Part shown: positions 15,286 through 24,358 of the stretch, piece by piece
Layout: every line of letters starts with the position of its first letter
Numbering within the stretch: position 1 is the stretch's first letter
Source: Saccharothrix sp. HUAS TT1
GTDB lineage: Bacteria; Actinomycetota; Actinomycetes; Mycobacteriales; Pseudonocardiaceae
Direction of reading: 5' to 3'
Length of the DNA: 64,000 bases
Assembly: GCF_040744945.1 (NCBI RefSeq)
Contig: NZ_CP160453.1
Span: 1,674,001-1,738,000 of the forward strand
The notes under the pieces: generated by a model
The model's input: only the letters and a program-made list of their open reading frames with translations
Told to the model about the DNA's origin: nothing
The model's database searches: none
Made by a program: the position numbers and the translations under genes

Positions 15286-15957
15286 TCACTGCAACCCGCG
15301 GACCAGCCGCAGGTCGACCGTGTGGCGGTACCAGGTCCACTTCCCCATCGGCCGCGGGTGCGCGACCCCGTCCGAGTCGACCTGCACCGGCAGGCAGCCG
15401 AGCTGGAACGCGCGCGCCGCCGTGCTGGTCACCTTCCGGCCGAGCAGCCGCTTGTGGATGACGTGCACGACCAGCCCGAGCCCGCCCTCCGGGTCCGGCG
15501 TCACCTCGATCCGGGTCGCCTGGCCGCGCAGCACGACCGTGTCGTCGCCGTAGCCGACGCCGCGCACCGGCCCGAGCGAGCCGAGCCCGACGAGCACGCC
15601 GCCCACGTCGTCCCGGACGAGTGGCACCCGATCGGGTTCACCGGCCAGGGCGAGGTCGAGCGCGCGGCCGGGATCGGTGGGCAGGCCCCAGAGCTTGGCC
15701 ACCCCGGAGCGGGGGTCGGTGGGCACGTACCCGACCGGCACGTCGGCCAGCCGCTCGGACCTCAGCAGCCGCAGCACCACGGCGTTCAGGTCGGCGTCCG
15801 TCCCCTGGACGACGAGACGTTTGTCACCCGATTCCGCCAGAACGGCGTCCACCTCGGCCTTTCCGGGCCGTGCGGCCACCTGGCGCACCTCGAACCGGTC
15901 ACCGTCCGTGATCTTTGGCGACTGCGAGTTTCCGCAGGCCAGCACGATTCCGCGCAC
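15286..15957 (-). CDS. degenerate diacylglycerol-kinase-fold protein (Rv0358-like)
   Basis: 223 residues from a GTG at 15957. This start is chosen over the ATG six bases earlier because AGGAG is then spaced 6 nt from the codon. The middle looks like a DAGK catalytic fold: LVVQGTDADLNAVVLRLL where kinases have a GGDGT-type loop, then VPVGYVPTDPRSGVAKLWGLP where kinases have a G-T-x-N-D-F-A segment. The glycines and the catalytic Asp pattern are lost, so ATP-dependent activity is unlikely. The C-terminal beta-rich half (RGVGYGDDTVVLRGQ, RAFQLGCLPVQVDSDG) matches the second domain of that family. It diverges from purA, as its homologue does in Mycobacterium. The function is unknown; a lipid- or nucleotide-sensing role is an inference. 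Confidence 0.65.
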   Translation of the reverse strand: MRGIVLACGNSQSPKITDGDRFEVRQVAARPGKAEVDAVLAESGDKRLVVQGTDADLNAVVLRLLRSERLADVPVGYVPTDPRSGVAKLWGLPTDPGRALDLALAGEPDRVPLVRDDVGGVLVGLGSLGPVRGVGYGDDTVVLRGQATRIEVTPDPEGGLGLVVHVIHKRLLGRKVTSTAARAFQLGCLPVQVDSDGVAHPRPMGKWTWYRHTVDLRLVRGLQ

Positions 15958-15995
15958 CTTCATCTCCTGGTCTACCCTCAACAGCCGTCCACTGA

Positions 15996-17342
<1,347 letters not shown>

Positions 17343-17357
17343 CACCGCGCTCGGAAG

Positions 17358-17399
17358 AAATGCCTCCGGGGCCGACGCAATCGGTCCCGGAGGCATTTT
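17358..17399 (+). terminator. purA terminator
   Basis: AAATGCCTCCGGG / CCCGGAGGCATTT stem (13 bp) with a smaller internal pairing GCCGA / TCGGT, ending in TTTT. It lies 15 bp after the purA stop. Confidence 0.75.
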
Positions 17400-17494
17400 C
17401 ACAATTCGGGAGCCGTTGACTTGCCCCAGCCGGATATCGAGACTCTGACTCGCTGATCAGCGCGTCCGATGTTCCCCTCCGCTGGGAGAAATCC

Positions 17495-18319
17495 GTGTCG
17501 ATTTCCACCGCGGGTCTTGTCGCGCGCCCGGAACCCGCAATCCCGGCGCGCCCGCCCGCCCTGAAGAAACGCAAGTCGCCCGACCTGCGCCGGTGGCTGA
17601 GCCCGCTCGGCCTGGTCCTGCTGTGGCAGGTCGCGAGCAGCACCGGCCTGCTCCCCGAGGACAAGCTCGCGTCGCCGGTCACCGTGTTCCGGTCCGGCTA
17701 CGAGCTGGTCGTGGACGGGCAGCTGGTCGACGCCTTCCTGGTGTCGCTGAGCCGGGTCGCGGTCGGGTTCGCCATCGGCTCGGTCGTCGGCGGCGCGCTG
17801 GGCCTGGTGTCCGGGCTGTCCCGCTGGGGCGAGCGGGTGCTCGACCCGCCGGTGCAGATGCTGCGCACGCTGCCGCACCTGGGCCTGGTCCCGCTGTTCA
17901 TCCTGTGGTTCGGCATCGGGGAGGAGCCGAAGCTCGCGCTGGTCGCGGCGGGGGTGGCGTTCCCGCTCTACCTCAACCTGCACGCGGGCATCCGGCAGGC
18001 CGACCCGGCGCTGCTGGAGGCCGCGCGGGTGCTCGGCTACTCCCGCGTCGAACGGGTCCGGCACGTCGTGCTGCCCGCCGCGGTGCCGCAGACCCTCGTC
18101 GGCCTGCGGATCGCGCTCGGCACGGCGTGGCTGTCGCTGATCGTCGGCGAGCAGGTCAACGCGGACGCGGGCATCGGCTACCTGATCAACAACGCGCGCG
18201 AGTTCCTGCGCACCGACGTCGTCGTGGTCGGCCTGCTCGTCTACGCGCTGCTCGGCCTGACCACGGACGCGCTGGTGCGCGCGCTGGAGAGGAGGGTGCT
18301 GCGGTGGCAGGCGCGGTGA
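17495..18319 (+). CDS. ssuC: sulfonate-type ABC transporter permease
   Basis: 274-residue inner-membrane permease of the SsuC/TauC family. About six membrane segments are visible from residue 33 onward, and the cytoplasmic EAA loop (EAARVLGYSRVERVRHVVLP, about 174-193) contacts the ATPase. GTG start at 17495 with GGGAGA upstream. It is first in a four-gene operon ending with a flavin monooxygenase of the SsuD type, so the cargo is probably an aliphatic sulfonate. The order permease-ATPase-binding protein-monooxygenase with overlapping genes indicates a single transcript. Confidence 0.88.
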   Translation: MSISTAGLVARPEPAIPARPPALKKRKSPDLRRWLSPLGLVLLWQVASSTGLLPEDKLASPVTVFRSGYELVVDGQLVDAFLVSLSRVAVGFAIGSVVGGALGLVSGLSRWGERVLDPPVQMLRTLPHLGLVPLFILWFGIGEEPKLALVAAGVAFPLYLNLHAGIRQADPALLEAARVLGYSRVERVRHVVLPAAVPQTLVGLRIALGTAWLSLIVGEQVNADAGIGYLINNAREFLRTDVVVVGLLVYALLGLTTDALVRALERRVLRWQAR

Positions 18320-19005
18320 CGATCAGGGGGCTGGTCAAGGACTTCGGGCCGCGCCGGGTGCTGGACGGGTTGGACCTCGACGTCGCGGCCGGTGAGTTCG
18401 TGGCGCTGCTGGGCCGCAGCGGGTGCGGCAAGTCGACGCTGCTGCGGGTCCTGGCCGGGCTCGACCCCGCGGTCGGCGGCACGTTCTCGGTGCCGGACCG
18501 GGTGTCGGTGGCCTTCCAGCAGCCCCGGCTGCTGCCGTGGCGGAAGGTGTGGCGCAACGTCTCGCTGGGGCTGCGCGGCGTTGATGGGCGTGCGGTCGCG
18601 GACCGGGCGCTGGCCGAGGTGCGGTTGGCCGGTCACGCCGACGCCTGGCCGTTGACGCTGTCCGGCGGCGAGGCGCAGCGCGTGTCGTTGGCGCGGGCGC
18701 TGGTGCGCGAGCCGGAGCTGCTGCTGCTGGACGAGCCGTTCGGCGCGCTGGACGCGCTGACCAGGCTCGCCATGCACCACCTGGTGGAGCAGCTGTGGCG
18801 CGAGCACCGGCCCGCCGTGCTGTTCGTGACGCACGACGTGGACGAGGCCCTGCTGCTGGCCGACCGCGTCGTGGTGCTGGACGAGGGTCGGATCGTGGCC
18901 GAGCACCGCGTCGACCTGCCGCGACCGCGGCGCCGCGCGTCCTTCGCGGACCTGCGGGTGGGAGTGCTGTCGAACCTGGGGGTGGACGATGTCGAAGCTG
19001 CTTAG
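18304..19005 (+). CDS. ssuB: sulfonate-type ABC transporter ATPase
   Basis: 233-residue nucleotide-binding subunit. Walker A GRSGCGKST (about 38-46), a Q-loop in AFQQPRLLPWRK, the signature LSGGEAQR, Walker B LLLLDEPFG, D-loop ALDALT and switch THD are all intact. The GTG at 18304 overlaps the permease end by 16 bp and has GAGGAGG upstream. It is a little shorter than average, lacking an extended C-terminus. It drives import through the adjacent permease. Confidence 0.9.
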   Translation: MAGAVTIRGLVKDFGPRRVLDGLDLDVAAGEFVALLGRSGCGKSTLLRVLAGLDPAVGGTFSVPDRVSVAFQQPRLLPWRKVWRNVSLGLRGVDGRAVADRALAEVRLAGHADAWPLTLSGGEAQRVSLARALVREPELLLLDEPFGALDALTRLAMHHLVEQLWREHRPAVLFVTHDVDEALLLADRVVVLDEGRIVAEHRVDLPRPRRRASFADLRVGVLSNLGVDDVEAA

Positions 19006-19942
19006 CGCCCTGGCGGTCGCGGTCCTGGCGCTGGCGGGCTGCGGCACGGCGCAGTCGTCCGGCGACGGCGAGGTCGTGCTCAGGGTGGGCGACCAGAAGG
19101 GCGGCTCGAAGGCGCTGCTCACCGCGGCCGGGTTGCTGGACGGCTTCCCGCACCGGATCGAGTGGTCCACGTTCACGTCCGGACCACCGCTGCTGGAGGC
19201 GGCGTCCGCCGGGGCGATCGACATCGGCGGCGTCGGCAACACGCCCCCGATCTTCGCGGCCGCGGCGAAGGCGAAGATCGCCGCGGTGTACTCCGCGAAG
19301 GGCAGCGTGGAGGGCGACGCCCTGCTGGTGCCCGCCGACTCGCCGCTGAAGTCCGTGCCGGAGCTGAGGGGGCGCAGCATCGCCGTGGCCAAGGGCAGCT
19401 CGGCGCACGGGCAGGTGCTGCTGACGCTCGCCTCGGCCGGGCTGACGACGAAGGACGTGACGCTGAACTTCCTGCAGCCGTCCGACGCGTACTCGGCGTT
19501 CACCCAGAAGCGGGTGGACGCGTGGGCGGTCTGGGACCCCTACACCGCGCAGGCCCAGCTGGAGGCGGGCGCGCGGGTGCTCACCGACGGGCGCGGCAAG
19601 TCCAACGGCTACACGTTCCAGGTCGCCGGGCGGGCCGCGCTGGGCGACCCGGGCAAGGAATCCGCGATCAGGGAGTTCGTGAAGCGGATCGGGCAGGCCC
19701 AGCGGTGGGCCGACGCGAACCGCGCGGAGTGGGCGCGGGTGTGGGCGTCCGAGACCGGGTTGAAGCCGGAGGTCGCGCTGGCCGCCGTGGAGCGGGGCGG
19801 CGACCTGCCGGTGGAGCTGGACGACGCCGTGGTCGCGTCGGAGCAGGAGCTGGCCGACGCGTTCACCGCGGACGGCACGTTGCCCGGTCGGGTGGAGTTC
19901 AAGGACTTCGTGGACGCGCGTTTCCAGGGGGAGCTGTCATGA
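18989..19942 (+). CDS. ssuA: sulfonate ABC transporter substrate-binding lipoprotein
   Basis: 317-residue lipoprotein: hydrophobic leader with lipobox L-A-G-C at Cys18, followed by the periplasmic-binding-protein fold of the SsuA/TauA group (GDQKGGSKALLTAAGLLDG near the N-terminus, then GAIDIGGVGNTPPIFAA, which forms the anion site, and the hinge KGSSAHGQVLLTLA). It overlaps the ATPase gene by 17 bp. It delivers sulfonate to the SsuC permease at the outer face of the membrane. Confidence 0.9.
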   Translation: MSKLLSALAVAVLALAGCGTAQSSGDGEVVLRVGDQKGGSKALLTAAGLLDGFPHRIEWSTFTSGPPLLEAASAGAIDIGGVGNTPPIFAAAAKAKIAAVYSAKGSVEGDALLVPADSPLKSVPELRGRSIAVAKGSSAHGQVLLTLASAGLTTKDVTLNFLQPSDAYSAFTQKRVDAWAVWDPYTAQAQLEAGARVLTDGRGKSNGYTFQVAGRAALGDPGKESAIREFVKRIGQAQRWADANRAEWARVWASETGLKPEVALAAVERGGDLPVELDDAVVASEQELADAFTADGTLPGRVEFKDFVDARFQGELS

Positions 19943-21114
19943 GCGTGGTCCTGCACTGGTTCCTGCCCACTTCCGGTGACGGCCGGACGGTGGTCGAGCG
20001 GTTCCACGCCAACCGGTCGCTCGGCGCGGCGGCGCTGCGCGAGCCGGACCTCGACTACCTGGCGCAGGTCGCGCGGGCGGCCGAGCACAACGGGTTCACC
20101 GGCGTGCTGACGCCGACCGGGACGTGGTGCGAGGACGCGTGGCTGACGACGGCGGCGCTGATCGAGCGGACGTCCGCGCTGAAGTTCCTGGTGGCGTTCC
20201 GGCCGGGCGTCATCTCGCCGACGTTGGCCGCCCAGATGGCGTCGACCTACCAGCGGATCTCCCGCGGCCGGCTGCTGCTCAACGTGGTGACCGGCGGGGA
20301 CGAGGTCGAGCAGCGCCGGTTCGGCGACTGGCTGGACCACGACCGGCGGTACGCGCGGACCGACGAGTTCCTGCACGTGGTGCGGGCGGTGTGGTCCGGC
20401 CGGCCGGTGGACTTCGAGGGCGAGCACTACCGCGTCTCGGGCGCGACGCTGCTCGCCGCGCCGGACCCGGTGCCGCCGATCTACTTCGGCGGCTCGTCGG
20501 ATGCGGCGCTGCCGGTCGCGGCCCGGCGGGCGGACGTGTACCTGACCTGGGGCGAGCCGCCGGCGCAGGTGGCGGAGAAGATCGGCCGGGTGCGGGCGCT
20601 GGCCGGTGACCGGCCGATCCGGTTCGGCGTGCGGCTGCACACGATCAGCCGCGACACGTCGGCCGAGGCGTGGCGCGAGGCGGAGAAGCTGCTGGAGGCC
20701 CTGGACCCGGAGCAGGTGGCCAGGGCGCAGGAGCAGCTGCGCGCGTCGCAGTCCGTGGGTCAGCAGCGGATGGTGGCCCTGCACGGTGGCGACCTGAGCC
20801 GCGGGGTGCGCGGCCTGGAGGTCCACCCCGGGCTGTGGGCGGGCATCGGGCTGGTGCGCGGCGGCGCGGGCACGGCGCTGGTCGGCAGCCACGCCGAGGT
20901 CGCGGACCTCATCGAGGAGTACCACGCGATCGGCGTGGAGGAGTTCGTCCTCTCCGGTTACCCGCACCTGGAAGAGGCGTTCTGGTTCGGCGAGGGCGTC
21001 CGCCCGATCCTGGCGGCCCGCGGCCTGCTCGCGCACACCTCCGCGACAGGCGATCCGCGCACTGGACCGGAGCTGTCGGTCCCCTCCGGCGTCGTGCCCG
21101 TCGGGGGGTCCTGA
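19939..21114 (+). CDS. ssuD: FMNH2-dependent alkanesulfonate monooxygenase
   Basis: 391-residue class C flavin monooxygenase (bacterial luciferase-like TIM barrel) that cleaves the C-S bond of alkanesulfonates, releasing sulfite and an aldehyde. Features seen: the N-terminal strand LHWFLP, a Cys near residue 64 (GTWCEDAW) matching the conserved SsuD cysteine region, NVVTGGD near 110-116, the QRISRGRLLLN flavin-phosphate region, and LHTISRDTSAEAWREA with the conserved His/Arg. The ATG overlaps the ssuA stop as ATGA. A flavin reductase (SsuE) is not encoded nearby, so reduced FMN must come from elsewhere. Confidence 0.92.
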   Translation: MSVVLHWFLPTSGDGRTVVERFHANRSLGAAALREPDLDYLAQVARAAEHNGFTGVLTPTGTWCEDAWLTTAALIERTSALKFLVAFRPGVISPTLAAQMASTYQRISRGRLLLNVVTGGDEVEQRRFGDWLDHDRRYARTDEFLHVVRAVWSGRPVDFEGEHYRVSGATLLAAPDPVPPIYFGGSSDAALPVAARRADVYLTWGEPPAQVAEKIGRVRALAGDRPIRFGVRLHTISRDTSAEAWREAEKLLEALDPEQVARAQEQLRASQSVGQQRMVALHGGDLSRGVRGLEVHPGLWAGIGLVRGGAGTALVGSHAEVADLIEEYHAIGVEEFVLSGYPHLEEAFWFGEGVRPILAARGLLAHTSATGDPRTGPELSVPSGVVPVGGS

Positions 21115-21117
21115 CCA

Positions 21118-21157
21118 CCGGGGGCGCCCGCACCCGCGCGGGTGCGGGCGCCCCCGG
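21118..21157. terminator. bidirectional terminator between ssuD and glpQ
   Basis: Perfect 18-bp stem with a GCGC loop (CCGGGGGCGCCCGCACCC and its complement), between convergent genes. Confidence 0.75.
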
Positions 21158-21166
21158 GTTCGGCGG

Positions 21167-22270
21167 TCAGCCCCGGCGGGCTTCCACGGCGGTGTCGGGG
21201 TTGTCGGCGAAGACGCCGTCCAGGCCGGTCGCGAAGAACCTCGCGTACTCGCCGAACGCGTCGCCGTACGCGGCCGGGTCGGTGGACGTGCGGAAGTCCG
21301 CCGGCAGGAACGCGTTCTCGTTGCGGAACGTCCAGGCGTGCACGACCAGGCCGCGCGTGTGCGCGTCGCGCACCAGGCTGGTCGGCTCGCTCAGGAAGCC
21401 CGCCGCGTCGCGCGGGATGACCAGGTCCTTCGCCGCGCCGACACCGGACGCGTAGGTGCGGATCTCGCGCAGCCCCGCCGGCGTCACCAGGTCGCGGTAC
21501 GTGCGCTTGTCGCCCGCCTTGACGAAGTCGTACGGCGCGCCGGACGCGTTGACCAGCTGCACCAGCGGCACGCGCAGCTTCGGCTTCAGCTGCTTGAGGT
21601 TGGCCACCTCGAACGACTGCACGTACACCTTCGCGCCGTGCCGGTTCAGGCCCGCCCTGGTCAGCACGTCGACCAGGCGCGGCTCCAGCGGCAGGCCGAT
21701 GTCCTGGAAGTAGGTCGGGTGCTTGGTCTCCGGGTACAGGCCGATGTCGCGACCCAGCTCCCGCGACAGCCGCCGGGTCAGGTCGACGACCTCCTCCAGC
21801 GTGGGCACCTCGAACCGCCCGTTGTAGAGCGTGTTGCGCGGCCGGACGTCCGGGATGCGCTCGGTGGCCCGCAGGGTCTTCAGCTCGGCGAGCGTGAAGT
21901 CCTCGGTGAACCAGCCGGTGATCGCCGTGCCGTCGATGACCTTGGTGGTCCGGCGCGCGGCGAACTCCGGGTGCGCCGCCACGTCCGTGGTGCCGCCGAT
22001 CTCGTTCTCGTGCCGGGTGACCAGCCTGCCGTCCTTGGTGACGACCAGGTCGGGCTCGACGTAGTCGGCGCCCATCCGCGCGGCCAGCTCGTACGCCGCC
22101 AGCGTGTGCTCCGGCCGGTAGCCCGACGCGCCCCGGTGGCCGATCACCAGCGGGCCCTTGCGGGACGCCGCCTGCTCCGGGCCGCCGCTCGCCGACGCCG
22201 CCGGCAGCACCACCGCCCCCGCCACCGCGAGCGCCGCCAGCGCCACCCCGACGATCCTCGTCCGCACCAT
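21167..22270 (-). CDS. glpQ: secreted glycerophosphodiester phosphodiesterase
   Basis: 367 residues with a signal peptide (VRTRIVGVALAALAVAGAVV, cleavage near ASA at 26-28). The GDPD TIM barrel starts at VIGHRGASGYRPEHTLAAY (His45 general acid/base and Arg46), with the metal triad region MGADYVEPDLVVTKDG and the second His in VTRHENEIGGTT. It is close in length to E. coli GlpQ. The ATG at 22270 is preferred over longer readings because GGGAGG lies seven bases upstream and the signal peptide follows directly. It hydrolyses glycerophosphodiesters outside the cell to glycerol-3-phosphate and an alcohol, or may act on teichoic acids. Confidence 0.93.
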   Translation of the reverse strand: MVRTRIVGVALAALAVAGAVVLPAASASGGPEQAASRKGPLVIGHRGASGYRPEHTLAAYELAARMGADYVEPDLVVTKDGRLVTRHENEIGGTTDVAAHPEFAARRTTKVIDGTAITGWFTEDFTLAELKTLRATERIPDVRPRNTLYNGRFEVPTLEEVVDLTRRLSRELGRDIGLYPETKHPTYFQDIGLPLEPRLVDVLTRAGLNRHGAKVYVQSFEVANLKQLKPKLRVPLVQLVNASGAPYDFVKAGDKRTYRDLVTPAGLREIRTYASGVGAAKDLVIPRDAAGFLSEPTSLVRDAHTRGLVVHAWTFRNENAFLPADFRTSTDPAAYGDAFGEYARFFATGLDGVFADNPDTAVEARRG

Positions 22271-22408
22271 CGCCGACCTCCCGAAAGGGTTCCCGCTCAG
22301 AGATTCCCGACGCGCGGCAGCCTCGTCGCGCACCGCGACGTCCCGGTCACGTTAGGGCGAATCGGGGGCAACGTCCCAGTGAACGCGTGGTGGGAGGTTC
22401 GGTGGTCG

Positions 22409-23962
22409 TCACTCCCTGGCGATGGCCGCTTCCTCCAGGTCGAGTTCGCGCAGCACCCGGAACAGCACCTCGTCGTCGATCCGCCCCTCGTCGCGCGCCT
22501 GGACGAACACCTGCCGCTCGGCCTCCAGCATCGTGCGCCGCAACCGCCGGTACGCCGCCGCGGGGCTCTCGTCCTCCTGCCTGCCCAGCCGCTCCCACGC
22601 CGCGTTGCCCCGGTGCTCGGCCATGATCCGCAACCGGTCCACGACGTCGCCCGGCGTGTCCTCGTCGTCGCCGATGACCTCGTCCAGCCTGCGCACGGCG
22701 GCCTGCGCGGCGGCGTGCTGCACCTGCGCCTCAGCCAGCGCGTCGGTCCGCTCCTCGTCACCGCGGAACCCGAGCTCGCGGATCACCAGCGGCAGCGTCA
22801 GGCCCTGGATCAGCAGCGTGCCGACGGTGACCACGAACGCGCAGAACACGATCACCTCGCGGCCGGGCAGGTCGAGCGGCAGCGCGCTCGCCGCGGCCAG
22901 CGACACCACGCCCCGCATCCCCGCCCACGACAGCACGGTCACGCCGCGCCACCCCGGCGAGCCCTCCCGCTCCCGGACCCGCTTCGACAGCAGCCGGGGC
23001 AGGTACGCCGCCGGGTACATCCACAGGAACCGCACCAGGATCGTCGCCAGCAGCACGACCACCGCCGCCCACACCAACCCGGCGGTGACGTCCACGTCGC
23101 GCACCGCGCTGTTCAGCTGCAGGCCGATCAACGCGAACACGAACGACTCCAGCAGCGCGTCCACCGACCGCCACACCGCGCCGTCCTGCAGGCGGGTGTA
23201 GTACGAGCTGCGCGGCGCGTTGTGCCCGATGTAGAGCCCGGCGATCACCACCGCGAGCACACCGGAGGCGTGCAGCTCCTCGGCGAAGATGTACGCGCCG
23301 AACGGCACCAGCATGCCGAGCGCGCTCTCCAGCACGCCGTCGTCCAGCCGGGCCCGCACCCGCCGCACGGCCCAGCCGATGGCCAGGCCGACGAGCACAC
23401 CGCCACCCGCGCTGATCACGAACGTGCGGGTGCCGTCGACCCACGTGGCGGTGACGCCGGCGGCCGCCGCGACGGCCACCTTGTAGGCCGTCAACGCGGT
23501 CGCGTCGTTGATCAGGCTCTCGCCGGTGAGCAGCGTCATCGTCCGGCGCGGCAGGTTGAGCCTGCGGCCGATGGCGACCGCGGCGACCGCGTCCGGCGGC
23601 GCGACCACCGCGCCCAGCACCAGGGCCGCCGGCAGCGACAGGCCGGGCAGCACCAGGTGCGCGACCCAGCCGACGCCGATCGTGGTGGCCAGCACCAGGC
23701 CCACCGCGAGCAGCCCGATCGGCCTGAGGTTGGCCCGGATGTTGTGGTACGAGCTGTCCAGCGCCGCCGAGTACAGCAGCGGCGGCAGCACCAGGACCAG
23801 GATCAGCTCCGGGTCCAGGCCGAACTCGGGCAGGCCCGGGATGAACGACACCGCCAGCCCGACGCCGACCAGGACCAGCGGCGCCGACCAGTTGAGGCGC
23901 TTGGCCGCGGCCGTGACGAGCAGCGCGCCGACGAGCAGCAGGAGCAGTTCCGGTCCGTGCAT
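22409..23962 (-). CDS. Na+/H+ antiporter, CPA1 (NhaP-like) family
   Basis: 517 residues with about twelve membrane segments and a cytoplasmic C-terminal tail of about 120 residues. CPA1 motifs are present: LPPLLYSAALDSSYHNIR, the VVAPPDAVAAVAI segment, and LLTGESLINDATALTAY, whose N-D pair is the ion-binding site of the family. The tail contains a helical region (EAQVQHAAAQAAVRRLDEV) likely involved in regulation. The ATG at 23962 is only 16 bp from the divergent UBP zinc-finger gene, and the two predicted -10 elements overlap. Likely roles are pH and Na+ homeostasis. Confidence 0.92.
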   Translation of the reverse strand: MHGPELLLLLVGALLVTAAAKRLNWSAPLVLVGVGLAVSFIPGLPEFGLDPELILVLVLPPLLYSAALDSSYHNIRANLRPIGLLAVGLVLATTIGVGWVAHLVLPGLSLPAALVLGAVVAPPDAVAAVAIGRRLNLPRRTMTLLTGESLINDATALTAYKVAVAAAAGVTATWVDGTRTFVISAGGGVLVGLAIGWAVRRVRARLDDGVLESALGMLVPFGAYIFAEELHASGVLAVVIAGLYIGHNAPRSSYYTRLQDGAVWRSVDALLESFVFALIGLQLNSAVRDVDVTAGLVWAAVVVLLATILVRFLWMYPAAYLPRLLSKRVREREGSPGWRGVTVLSWAGMRGVVSLAAASALPLDLPGREVIVFCAFVVTVGTLLIQGLTLPLVIRELGFRGDEERTDALAEAQVQHAAAQAAVRRLDEVIGDDEDTPGDVVDRLRIMAEHRGNAAWERLGRQEDESPAAAYRRLRRTMLEAERQVFVQARDEGRIDDEVLFRVLRELDLEEAAIARE

Positions 23963-23966
23963 GGCG

Positions 23967-23974
23967 CAATCTTG
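23967..23974. promoter_or_regulatory. overlapping divergent -10 elements
   Basis: Plus-strand CAATCT (23967-23972) is 6 nt before the ATG at 23979, and minus-strand CAAGAT (23969-23974) is 6 nt before the ATG at 23962. Both match the NANNNT form with C at position 1, and they share four bases. Confidence 0.4.
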
Positions 23975-23978
23975 CGTG

Positions 23979-24251
23979 ATGATGGCCGGTATGACCTGTC
24001 CTCACGTCGCGGACCTGCCGCCGTCGGTCGCCCCGGACCACCCCGAGGGCTGCGCGGACTGCCTCGCCGTCGGCGAGCACAACTGGGCGCACCTGCGGAT
24101 CTGCCTGTCCTGCGGGCACGTCGCGTGCTGCGACTCCAGCCCGCGCCGGCACGCGACCGCGCACTTCAACGCCTCCGAGCACCCCGTGATGCGCTCGTTC
24201 GAGCCGGGCGAGGACTGGCGCTGGTGCTACCTGGACGCCCGGGTCGTGTGA
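23979..24251 (+). CDS. UBP-type zinc-finger protein
   Basis: 90 residues (MMAGMTCPHVADL...). The zf-UBP spacing is seen: CPH near the N-terminus, CADC, a central ICLSCGHVACC and then HATAHFNASEHPV with the paired His residues. In eukaryotes this fold binds the ubiquitin C-terminus, while bacterial members occur alone or beside ion antiporters. The start at 23979 is chosen because a -10-like hexamer is 6 nt upstream; ATGs at 23982 and 23991 are alternatives. It diverges from the NhaP-like antiporter over 16 bp. A regulatory link to the antiporter is an inference from position. Confidence 0.85.
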   Translation: MMAGMTCPHVADLPPSVAPDHPEGCADCLAVGEHNWAHLRICLSCGHVACCDSSPRRHATAHFNASEHPVMRSFEPGEDWRWCYLDARVV

Positions 24252-24255
24252 CCCT

Positions 24256-24288
24256 CCGACCGTCTTTACAGTCCCTTTAGACGGTCGG
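24256..24288. promoter_or_regulatory. 10-bp inverted repeat before the TRAP operon
   Basis: CCGACCGTCT and AGACGGTCGG, with 13 bases between. It begins 5 bp after the zinc-finger stop and ends 27 bp before a TAGCTT (24315-24320) that may be the TRAP -10. It could be the zinc-finger gene terminator or an operator. Confidence 0.45.
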
Positions 24289-24358
24289 TCTATGGCTGTG
24301 ACGGTCGACACAGCTAGCTTCGTGAGCGCTGGATCAAGCGCGACACGAAGGGGTGCGC

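Noticed and set aside
17400..17494. Riboswitch or S-box-like element ahead of the sulfonate operon.
   Set aside because: Only about 95 bp, no conserved stem arrangement recognised; a lone TTGACT is not matched by a convincing -10.
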